Shown here: positions 1-5,454 of the stretch, piece after piece
Layout: each line of letters opens with the position of its first letter
Position numbering within the stretch: the first letter of the stretch is position 1
Assembly (NCBI GenBank): GCA_011051745.1
Contig: DRKO01000483.1
Span: 1-5,454 of the forward strand
Length of the DNA stretch: 5,454 bases
Reading direction: 5' to 3'
Source of the DNA: Chloroflexota bacterium
GTDB lineage: Bacteria; Chloroflexota; Anaerolineae; Aggregatilineales; UBA3940
Notes under the pieces: generated by a model
The model's database searches: none
Told to the model about the DNA's origin: nothing
Seen by the model: only the letters and a program-made list of their open reading frames with translations
Position numbers and translations under genes: made by a program

Positions 1-789
1 CGTCGCCGCGTCGAGCCCCCCCTCGATATCGGTCAGCCGGATCACGTACTTGGCATAGAAGGGCAGCGCTGCCACCATGATGTTAAAGATAAACTCTTTG
101 GCTACGTTCGCCAGCAGAAACCAGCGGAAACTGAGACTGCTCAGGCTGGCACGTAGCGCCTGCCCCAGCGGCATCCCTTCCTCGCTCCGATGAATGGCCG
201 GGTCCTCGCGGCTGCCCAGCAGGGAGACAAAGAACGAAACCGCCGTCACCGCGCCGAAAGCCAGCCCCATCCCCAGCCAGCCGATCCGGTCAATCACGAT
301 CGGCGTCAGCGCCAGCGCGAAGATCAGGCCGAACACGCTGAAAACCTGTCGCCAGCCGGAGACGACGGCCCGGTCGTCGAGGTCGGGGAACATCTCCGGG
401 AAAAGCGCCGTCCACGCGATCACGACCAGCGTCCACAGCGTATCGAAGATAAAGACGGTCACGACGAAGTAGGCGACCAGCAGCCAGGTATCCACCTGCC
501 GGGGCGGGACCCACATCAGCACAAAGAAGACCGCCAGCGGCAACGTGGCAAAGGCGATATAGGGGATGCGCCGCCCGAACCGGGAGCGCGTGTTGTCGCT
601 GAGCTGGCCCATCAGCGGGTCGTTGATCGCGTTCCACAGGCCATAGATGAACCACACCGTCCCGATGATCGCCGCGTTCACGCCGATCACGTCAATGTAG
701 AGAAACTGGATGCGATTATTAAACGCCTGATAAGAGAGCGCCGTGCCGAGCGACCCGGCGGCATAGGCGATCTTCTGCCATTTCTTCAT
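1..789 (-). CDS. GPH-family (MelB-like, MFS_2) sugar:cation symporter, C-terminal part outside the window
   Basis: The N-terminal 263 residues of an inner-membrane transporter are present; the frame is open to base 1, and family members are usually about 450 residues. The start is ATG (789), beginning MKKWQKIAYAAGSLG, with AGGAGG 11 bases upstream. Hydrophobic stretches near residues 27-50, 77-95, 101-128, 145-165, 170-192 and 222-245 fit the first six or seven helices. The clearest family signature is the loop after helix 2, residues 56-75, with NDPLMG, SDNTRSR and GRRIPY, which matches the MelB/GPH pattern. GPH proteins import sugars, glycosides or hexuronides with Na+ or H+. The substrate cannot be told from this part. 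Unusually, MelB Asp55 aligns with Asn53 and MelB Asp124 with Val122, while Asp59 is kept as Asp57. The family is secure; specificity is unknown. Confidence 0.88.
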   Translation of the reverse strand, partial: MKKWQKIAYAAGSLGTALSYQAFNNRIQFLYIDVIGVNAAIIGTVWFIYGLWNAINDPLMGQLSDNTRSRFGRRIPYIAFATLPLAVFFVLMWVPPRQVDTWLLVAYFVVTVFIFDTLWTLVVIAWTALFPEMFPDLDDRAVVSGWRQVFSVFGLIFALALTPIVIDRIGWLGMGLAFGAVTAVSFFVSLLGSREDPAIHRSEEGMPLGQALRASLSSLSFRWFLLANVAKEFIFNIMVAALPFYAKYVIRLTDIEGGLDAAT

Positions 790-800
790 GGGGATCACGG

Positions 801-806
801 CCTCCT
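801..806 (-). promoter_or_regulatory. Shine-Dalgarno sequence of the symporter gene
   Basis: On the minus strand the sequence reads AGGAGG, 11 bases before the ATG at 789. It is the best ribosome-binding site in the window and fixes the transporter start. Confidence 0.75.
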
Positions 807-835
807 GTGGCAAGATGGGCAAATTGCAGAGATGT

Positions 836-851
836 CAGTTATAGTAAACTG
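836..851. repeat. Inverted repeat CAGTT-N6-AACTG, possible operator
   Basis: The perfect 5-base arms CAGTT (836-840) and AACTG (847-851) flank ATAGTA, which read on the minus strand is the proposed -10 box TACTAT of the symporter promoter. A dimeric repressor bound here would block RNA polymerase. The arms are short, so a chance occurrence is possible. No regulator gene is visible next to it. Confidence 0.3.
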
Positions 852-869
852 GGATATTCCGGGGGACAA
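841..869 (-). promoter_or_regulatory. Candidate sigma70-type promoter for the symporter gene
   Basis: On the minus strand TTGTCC (864-869) is followed by exactly 17 bases and then TACTAT (841-846). Each hexamer matches 4 of 6 consensus positions (TTGACA, TATAAT), and the region is more AT-rich than its surroundings. Transcription would start near 833-835, leaving a leader of about 45 bases that contains the AGGAGG site. This is pattern matching only. A shifted -10, TATAAC, is also possible but has no acceptable -35 partner. Confidence 0.35.
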
Positions 870-915
870 ATCCCGCTGGCCGGACAATCCACGCCCGAAA
901 AGAGAAGAAACGCTG

Positions 916-1098
916 ATGGACAGACAAAAACAGAAGCAACAGCTTGAACAGGAGATCGCCGCCCTCCGGCGCGAACTGGATGAGTTGCTCGCCAGCCTGC
1001 CGAAGCATTCGGTCAAGCCCACTCAGATGATGCGCATCGAGGAGCTGGAAGACCTGATCGCGCAGAAGCAGGCCACGCTCAGGAGCCTGGAGCCTTGA
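916..1098 (+). CDS. Small charged helical (coiled-coil) protein of unknown function, 60 aa
   Basis: ATG (916) to TGA (1098), with a purine-rich AGAGAAG stretch about 8 bases upstream as a weak ribosome-binding site. The protein is almost entirely charged helix. Residues 1-27 form one amphipathic segment with heptad-like leucines (QLEQEIAALRRELDELLASL). A short break, LPKHSVKP (residues 27-34), follows, then a second helix, residues 36-58 (MRIEELEDLIAQKQATLRSL). This suggests a helical hairpin or a dimeric coiled coil in the cytoplasm; there is no signal peptide or membrane segment. I recall short bacterial proteins with the same helix - PAHS(V/I)KP - helix layout, which would support a real gene, but I cannot name a function. 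It diverges from the symporter and converges on the glycosyltransferase with 9 bases between stops. The longer open frame upstream (from 190) is antisense to the symporter and is not taken as the start. Confidence 0.7.
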   Translation: MDRQKQKQQLEQEIAALRRELDELLASLPKHSVKPTQMMRIEELEDLIAQKQATLRSLEP

Positions 1099-1107
1099 GC
1101 AGGCCCT

Positions 1108-3126
1108 TCAGTCAAGCGGGATGACGATCAACTGCCCCGCCGGGTTGCCCGCCGGGTCTATCACATCTACGTTTTGCTGCTCGTTGTCGCTCAAATACGT
1201 GTACATCGCGATGACCAGCCGGTAAGTCCCGTCCGGCGGCGCGTCGGGGGAGACGGGTAGCCGCACCGAGGTTGTCACCCGGTCACCGGGATGCCAGTAT
1301 TCCGTCCGCAGAAAGTGATCGTCCACCTGTCCCCAGCGCAGCCAGTCATCCGTCATCAACTGGACGGTGAACGAGTAGTTATCCTCCGTCGGCGGCAGGC
1401 CCCAGAGCCGCCATTCGAGCGTCAGGGGCAGGTCCTCGCCGGGCACGATCTGATCCCGCAGCCCGTCGGGGGAGACCCCCGCCAGATCAACGCCGTTCAC
1501 CAGCCGCGCGATCAGCGTCTCCTCGCCCGTTTCGGGGGCCGGGCGGACTTCCACATCATATGTGCCGTCGGCCCGGACCGACACCCAGACGTACTCACTG
1601 GCCGGATAAACCTCCATCGCCTCGCCCTCGATCAGATACAGGTCGAGGTCGCCCAGCAGGGCATCGAATTCCGCCGCCCCGCCCTCCTGCTCTGGATCAT
1701 CCCCGATCGTATGCACGACGATCGGCAGATCATCCGGCGCGGCCAGCCGTCGGGCCTCGCGGGCCGCCCCCCAGACCTCGCGGGCCGGGACGCTGTGCCC
1801 GCCGGTTGCCTGCCCTTCGCTGATGAAGCGCAGCATTCCCACATACTCGACCGTCTGCCACGTCCACAGCACCGCCACTCCGACCGCCAGCAGCGCAGAC
1901 CCGATGCGCACCCGCCGCACACCGCCCTGCTCCTCGCCCTCCCTGCCCCGCCGTCTGAACGCCCGGCCCTCCAGCCAGCCCACCGTGTCCACCAGCAGGA
2001 CGGCCAGCGCCAGATGCTGCGCCGGGTAAAGCTGGATGAAATGATGCGGCAGAATCTCCCCCCGTGAGGCCGTCCACATCGCAATCGTGACCACAATCCA
2101 CAGCGCCAGAATGGTATAACGTGCGCCGCGCCTGACCCCGTCCGGTTCGCGCTCCGTCTCCTCCCTGCGGAAGGCCTCCGCCGCCGCCCTGACGACGACG
2201 TAGGCCATCCCCAGCAGAATAAGCCACACCTCCCCCAGATCAAGCACGTTGTTCAGGTTGGGGAGCGGCAGGCTGGCATAATACGCATCATGCTGGCTGC
2301 CTGCCAGCGCGTGGAACTGGTGACCGGTTGCGATACCGGCGGCGAAACGCGCCGGAAGCGTGGAGAGGGGAGCGCGGTCGGTGCTTGCCTGCGCGCGGGC
2401 GAACGCATCCTGAAGGCTCGTCTGGCCGGAGGTGAACTCCATCACGTAGGGAGCCATCAGAAGCAACAGCCCCGCCAGCCCGATCGCTGCCCGGCGATAC
2501 TTCCTGAGAGGCCCCTCCTCCGGCGGGAAGGCCACCCTGAGAGCACGCGGATGCAGTGCGAAGGTCAGGGCGAAGATCACGGCGAAGGCCACCCCGCCCA
2601 GATGCAGTCCCATCAGCGCCCCCAGCCCGAGCAGCGCCCAGATCAGCGCCTTTGGCTTACGTTCCACAACCACCGCATAAAGCGCCAGCATGAAGCCGAG
2701 CGAGATCGCCGGGACGTTCTGCGACCAGATTTTGCGGCTGTAGAAGATCGCCCAGGGGGCGCTGGCGAACAGCGCAGCGGCGAGCAGTCCCACCCGCTCA
2801 CCGAAATAACGCCTGCCCAGCACATACGTCAGCCAGACGGCCACCACGCCCAGCGCACCGGAGAACAGTACCGCCAGCGCCGGATCGCGGCTGATGGCAA
2901 AGGGGATCGCCAGCAGATAAGCTGTGAGCGGCGGATGGGGGATCACGAGGCTGGAGGTCAGGCCGTGTGTCGGCAGCCGCCCCTCGTGGACGAGCGCCAG
3001 TGCCAGACGTGCGATCGTCGCCTCGTCGTACTTGAACTCGGTGAGTCCCGGCCAGCCCAGACGCAGCACGGCGGCCAGCGTGAGGATCACGATCAACAGG
3101 AGGGTTGTAAGGCGTGGTTTCGGCAT
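1108..3126 (-). CDS. GT39/PMT-type (GT-C fold) membrane glycosyltransferase with C-terminal beta-rich domain
   Basis: This encodes about 672 residues from ATG 3126; TTG 3132, two codons earlier, is an alternative, and neither has a clear ribosome-binding site. It resembles dolichyl-phosphate-mannose:protein mannosyltransferase and ArnT-like enzymes, which move a sugar from a polyprenyl-phosphate donor to a protein, lipid or glycan outside the cytoplasmic membrane. Helix 1 (about residues 6-24) is followed by FKYDEAT with the Asp-Glu pair at 34-35, the expected catalytic acidic motif of the first outer loop. HPPL (64-67), YSRKIWSQ (129-136) and HHFIQLYP (361-368) are typical later loop motifs. 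Roughly ten hydrophobic segments extend to about residue 425. The last 200 or so residues are soluble, and from about 515 look like a beta-sandwich (LTLEWRLWG, GTYRLVIAMYTYLSD). It lies 36 bases after the mog-type gene, probably in the same operon. Donor and acceptor are unknown. Confidence 0.85.
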   Translation of the reverse strand: MPKPRLTTLLLIVILTLAAVLRLGWPGLTEFKYDEATIARLALALVHEGRLPTHGLTSSLVIPHPPLTAYLLAIPFAISRDPALAVLFSGALGVVAVWLTYVLGRRYFGERVGLLAAALFASAPWAIFYSRKIWSQNVPAISLGFMLALYAVVVERKPKALIWALLGLGALMGLHLGGVAFAVIFALTFALHPRALRVAFPPEEGPLRKYRRAAIGLAGLLLLMAPYVMEFTSGQTSLQDAFARAQASTDRAPLSTLPARFAAGIATGHQFHALAGSQHDAYYASLPLPNLNNVLDLGEVWLILLGMAYVVVRAAAEAFRREETEREPDGVRRGARYTILALWIVVTIAMWTASRGEILPHHFIQLYPAQHLALAVLLVDTVGWLEGRAFRRRGREGEEQGGVRRVRIGSALLAVGVAVLWTWQTVEYVGMLRFISEGQATGGHSVPAREVWGAAREARRLAAPDDLPIVVHTIGDDPEQEGGAAEFDALLGDLDLYLIEGEAMEVYPASEYVWVSVRADGTYDVEVRPAPETGEETLIARLVNGVDLAGVSPDGLRDQIVPGEDLPLTLEWRLWGLPPTEDNYSFTVQLMTDDWLRWGQVDDHFLRTEYWHPGDRVTTSVRLPVSPDAPPDGTYRLVIAMYTYLSDNEQQNVDVIDPAGNPAGQLIVIPLD

Positions 3127-3138
3127 CGGCAATGTGGC

Positions 3139-3152
3139 CCGGCGCTCGCCGG
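3139..3152. repeat. Perfect GC-rich inverted repeat in the mog-glycosyltransferase gap
   Basis: CCGGCG (3139-3144), CT, CGCCGG (3147-3152) is a perfect 6-base palindrome with a 2-base spacer. In the minus-strand transcript it can form a tight hairpin ending 12 bases before the glycosyltransferase ATG. No U-tract follows, so it is not an ordinary intrinsic terminator. It may reduce access to the start codon or stabilise the mRNA segment. Such palindromes also arise by chance in GC-rich DNA. Confidence 0.4.
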
Positions 3153-3162
3153 ATGGTCTCGC

Positions 3163-3687
3163 TCAGGCCTGCTGCCTGTACTGGTGACCGGCTTCCGAGC
3201 CGGGCGAACCGGCCAGCAGCTCAAGCGCGTGGGGCAGCACCGGGATCAACACCTCGAGGTTCTCTCTGGCCGCCTTCGGGCTGCCCGGCAGGTTGACGAT
3301 CAGCGTCCGCCCCCGGATGCCGCACACCGCGCGGGAGAGCATCGCGTGCGGCGTCACGCGCAGGCTGGCCGCCCGCATCGCCTCGGCCAGCCCCGGCGCT
3401 TCCCGCTCGATCACGGCCCGCGTCGCCTCCGGCGTCACATCACGCGGGGCGAATCCCGTCCCGCCCGTCGTCAGGATCAGGTCAAGCCCCGCCTCATCTG
3501 CCCAGCGGATCAGTTCGCGCTCGATCTGCGCCTGCTCGTCGGGGACGACCCCCTCTTCGGCGACCGGCCAGCCCAGCCGATCCGCGATCAGCCGCCGGAG
3601 CAACGGACCGGAGCGATCCTCGTACTCCCCCCGGTGCGCCCGGTCGCTGACGGTCAGGATACCAACCCGCACGTCCTCACTCATCAT
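3163..3687 (-). CDS. mog: MogA/MoaB-family molybdopterin adenylyltransferase
   Basis: This is a complete 174-residue protein covering the whole single-domain MogA/MoaB fold. Mog enzymes activate molybdopterin with ATP, giving adenylyl-molybdopterin and pyrophosphate, before molybdate insertion in molybdenum cofactor synthesis in the cytoplasm. Visible motifs are SDRA (14-17), VPDEQ (48-52), TTGGTG (73-78), RDVTPEAT (82-89), LSR (117-119) and NLPGSPKA (132-139). Asp50 and Asp83 align with E. coli MogA Asp49 and Asp82, known to matter for function. The match to MogA is close along the length, but the C-terminal extension of E. coli MogA is missing, so MoaB cannot be excluded. The start is one of two adjacent ATGs (3687 or 3684), 11 or 8 bases inside the end of the upstream PHP gene, with only a weak GGGG ribosome-binding site. 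Translational coupling is therefore likely. No other cofactor genes lie in the window. Confidence 0.92.
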   Translation of the reverse strand: MMSEDVRVGILTVSDRAHRGEYEDRSGPLLRRLIADRLGWPVAEEGVVPDEQAQIERELIRWADEAGLDLILTTGGTGFAPRDVTPEATRAVIEREAPGLAEAMRAASLRVTPHAMLSRAVCGIRGRTLIVNLPGSPKAARENLEVLIPVLPHALELLAGSPGSEAGHQYRQQA

Positions 3688-5401
3688 CGTCCAGCCCCAG
3701 CAATTCGCGCCAGGCCTTATGAGTGCTGTCCTGCACCCCGTCCTCGGTGACGCCGTAGTAAATGCGCGTTCTGCCGTTTGTGCGCTGTGCCAGATCGTAG
3801 CGCACCTTCCCCGCGCGGGTGTAGCGCTGGATCAGCGCGATGTCGCCGTGCCAGTCCAGCTTGTTGAGATCAACCGTGTTATCCTCCACCTGTGTGATGG
3901 CGTAGTGCCACAGCTTGCGGGCCGACTGGCGCGTCACGTTGCGGACGATGTTCCCATTACGCAGGTCGCGGACGTGGTGATAATAGGTGTCGTTCCGCTT
4001 CTCGGTCGCGATCACCTCAACGCCGGTACGCGGGGCCTCGATCACATCGTCCGGGCCGCTCTCCTGCTCCGCCGCCTCGCCCCCCTCGACGGGGAGTGTG
4101 TGCGCCTCGTAATCTCCAGAGCGGAGCGCCTGCCCCCGCCGCACAAGCTGCACGATCTCATCCCGCACCGCGAGGCTGGTCTCCGTATCATCCCGCACAT
4201 AAATCTTGTTATCGTCAATCGCATAGGGCGGATCGTCCCCCGGCGGAACCTGCACCCGGATCACGGGCACGCCCTCGGTCTGGAGCACATCCACCTGAGC
4301 ATCCACCGGCGGCGTGATGCGGCGCTGGATTTCGCTCTTGAGCTGCTCGACCGCGTGGTTGATGTCCTGCACGCCGACCGGCTTCACCTTCGGATTGGGC
4401 GAAACGCCGATGTACAGCGTGCCGCCGTTCGTGTTGGCGAAGGCGCAGATGTCGGCGATGATGGCATAAAGCTGCCCGCCCCGCTTGGACATACTCTCGT
4501 GGAAGTCCTGGACAATCGAGGGGCCTTCCTGCCGGGCCGCCAGAACGTGATCGTAGGGGGCCGTGCTGCCCCGGTACGGGCGGGTCCGGGCGAAATCGTT
4601 GCCGCTGAAGACCTCGTACATCGCCTCGAAGCTCAGTTCGGGCAGCAGAATCTCCGTCACCCGCTCGCCAACGCCCAGATGGCGCGGGTTGCGCGGATCG
4701 CGCTCCAGCCGGTGCGCATCCGACCCCTGAATACAGCGCATCGGGCGCGGATATTCCGGCTTGGAGCCGTCGAAGAAGCGGGCCGTCGTCCGCCGCCCCC
4801 GTCGGTCGAGGTCGGTCACCTCCAGCGCGTGCAGGTTGGGGTCCTGCGTGTAGGCGATCCGCGTCTGCCCGCCGAAGGTGATCCCCCGCATGGCAACCCC
4901 GTGGCTGGAATTGGCGTGCGCGGCGATGACGATCCCGCCTGCCTCGCGGATCGCCCGGTAGGCCGTCAGCACATCCGCCGAAGCCCCCACCTGCGTCTCG
5001 CCCGCATCCAGCGCCTCCGGCGGGATGTTCAGGTCGAGCAACAGATGCTCCAGGTAGCGGGTCTCCGTCTGCGGGGAGAAAATCCCAAGAATATGAAACC
5101 CGAAGGTGGCCGTGAACTCGAACCCCGGCAGGATCAGCATCTTCTCAAACAGGCGACGATATTCCCGCAACCGGTACTGCTCCTCCGGCGTAATCCGGCC
5201 CAGTTCTTCCAGCCACCTGAGCCGTTCGATCTCTTCGCTCATCTCGCGGTAGCCCCGCACCGTGTTATGGTCGGTCAGGGCCAGTATGTTCAGGCCGCGC
5301 CGCTCGGCCTGCTGTAATATGTCCAGATAGGTCACGCCTGCCTGCTGATAATCGCTTGAGGCGGGCGTGTGGACGTGTAAATCCATCAGGAACCATTGCA
5401 T
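3677..5401 (-). CDS. PHP-domain metallo-phosphoesterase fused to AlbA_2 (Schlafen-type) putative DNA-binding domain
   Basis: This encodes 574 residues from ATG 5401; GTG 5428 would add nine. Residues 1-260 are a PHP domain with all usual metal ligands: DLHVHT (His9, His11), TDHN (Asp44, His45), GFEFT (Glu95), HILG (His103), AAH (His162) and GSDAH (Asp228, His230). It should be an active metal-dependent phosphoesterase or nuclease. Residues about 290-420 match AlbA_2: a helix ending CAFANTNGGTLYIGV (319-333), then KIYVRDDTETSLA (399-411). The usual family EFK motif appears as DFH (299-301). After an acidic linker (430-455), a C-terminal domain of about 110 residues is unassigned; it includes TRQSARKLWHYAI (490-502). 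The ATG is preferred because PHP proteins commonly begin a few residues before DLHxHT, as MQWFLMDLHVHT does. The stop overlaps the mog start. Substrate and cellular role are unknown; a role in nucleic acid processing is inference. Confidence 0.85.
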   Translation of the reverse strand: MQWFLMDLHVHTPASSDYQQAGVTYLDILQQAERRGLNILALTDHNTVRGYREMSEEIERLRWLEELGRITPEEQYRLREYRRLFEKMLILPGFEFTATFGFHILGIFSPQTETRYLEHLLLDLNIPPEALDAGETQVGASADVLTAYRAIREAGGIVIAAHANSSHGVAMRGITFGGQTRIAYTQDPNLHALEVTDLDRRGRRTTARFFDGSKPEYPRPMRCIQGSDAHRLERDPRNPRHLGVGERVTEILLPELSFEAMYEVFSGNDFARTRPYRGSTAPYDHVLAARQEGPSIVQDFHESMSKRGGQLYAIIADICAFANTNGGTLYIGVSPNPKVKPVGVQDINHAVEQLKSEIQRRITPPVDAQVDVLQTEGVPVIRVQVPPGDDPPYAIDDNKIYVRDDTETSLAVRDEIVQLVRRGQALRSGDYEAHTLPVEGGEAAEQESGPDDVIEAPRTGVEVIATEKRNDTYYHHVRDLRNGNIVRNVTRQSARKLWHYAITQVEDNTVDLNKLDWHGDIALIQRYTRAGKVRYDLAQRTNGRTRIYYGVTEDGVQDSTHKAWRELLGLDDDE

Positions 5402-5454
5402 TCGTGGCCGTCTCTCTCTTGCACTCACTTAATCACTTTCCCTCTTTAATAAAC
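5402..5454 (-). promoter_or_regulatory. Start-region signals of the PHP gene (AT-rich leader, two candidate ribosome-binding sites)
   Basis: On the minus strand the first 26 bases of the transcript side (5429-5454) contain no C and are about 73% A+T, unlike the rest of the window, as expected for a promoter or leader. GAGGG (5440-5444) stands 11 bases before GTG 5428. GAGAGAGA (5411-5418) stands 9 bases before ATG 5401. TATTAA (5446-5451) could be a -10 box, in which case transcription would begin near 5439 and the ATG start would be favoured. The window ends before any -35 element could be seen. Confidence 0.35.

Noticed and set aside
851..874. GGGAT-N14-ATCCC inverted repeat in the divergent intergenic region
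   Set aside because: Five-base arms with a wide spacer are likely by chance. It overlaps the -35 region but has no independent support.
190..915. Upstream extension of the small plus-strand gene giving a 302-residue protein
   Set aside because: Bases 190-789 are antisense to the symporter and the translation there is low-complexity and charged. Only the part from ATG 916 looks like a real protein.
1077..1100. Imperfect stem GCTCAGG ... CCTTGAGC near the convergent stops, considered as a terminator
   Set aside because: It has a bulge in a 7-base stem, lies mostly inside the small gene, and no T-run follows on either strand.
1291..2067. 258-codon open frame on the plus strand
   Set aside because: It is a shadow of the glycosyltransferase gene, with no recognisable features.
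2290..3750. 486-codon open frame on the plus strand
   Set aside because: It is antisense to the glycosyltransferase and mog genes, rich in Gln, Arg, His and Pro, with no domain or membrane pattern. The minus-strand frames carry clear family motifs.
3293..5317. 674-codon open frame on the plus strand
   Set aside because: It lies antisense to the PHP gene, and its translation shows no recognisable motif, with skewed Arg/Pro/His/Ala content. Long antisense frames are expected in GC-rich coding DNA.
1..5454. tRNA or rRNA genes, CRISPR arrays, insertion sequences, attachment sites
   Set aside because: No repeat-spacer pattern, transposase-like protein, terminal repeats or tRNA-like cloverleaf was seen. 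Nearly all sequence is explained by the five protein genes.

Overview
The window is GC-rich (roughly 60-65% by eye), gene-dense bacterial DNA with five protein genes and almost no non-coding sequence. Four genes are on the minus strand and one short gene is on the plus strand. The mix of a GT39-type membrane glycosyltransferase with a C-terminal beta-rich domain, a PHP/AlbA_2 protein and a GPH-type symporter suggests a member of the Chloroflexota, perhaps Anaerolineae. That placement is an inference from remembered family distributions. No rRNA, tRNA, CRISPR array or mobile element was seen.

The minus-strand block is read from high to low coordinates. It begins with a PHP-domain metallo-phosphoesterase fused to a Schlafen-type AlbA_2 putative DNA-binding domain and an unassigned C-terminal domain (5401 or 5428 to 3677). 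Its last codons overlap the start of a MogA/MoaB-type molybdopterin adenylyltransferase (3687 to 3163). After a 36-base gap holding a perfect GC hairpin comes a multi-pass GT-C fold glycosyltransferase of the GT39/PMT type (3126 to 1108). Overlap and short spacing point to one transcription unit, although the three functions do not form an obvious pathway.

The glycosyltransferase converges, with 9 bases between stop codons, on a 60-residue plus-strand gene (916 to 1098) encoding a highly charged, helical, probably coiled-coil protein. This small gene diverges from the last gene, a GPH-type (MelB-like, MFS_2) symporter that starts at 789 and runs off the left edge. The 126-base divergent region (790-915) holds a strong Shine-Dalgarno sequence and a plausible sigma70-type promoter for the symporter. 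The -10 box of that promoter is the exact spacer of a small inverted repeat, which could be an operator.

The points most worth a second look are the PHP + AlbA_2 + unknown-domain fusion translationally linked to a Mog protein, the loss of most MelB cation and sugar-site aspartates in the symporter, and the inverted repeat over the symporter's -10 box. I do not see convincing evidence of a wholly new multi-gene system.
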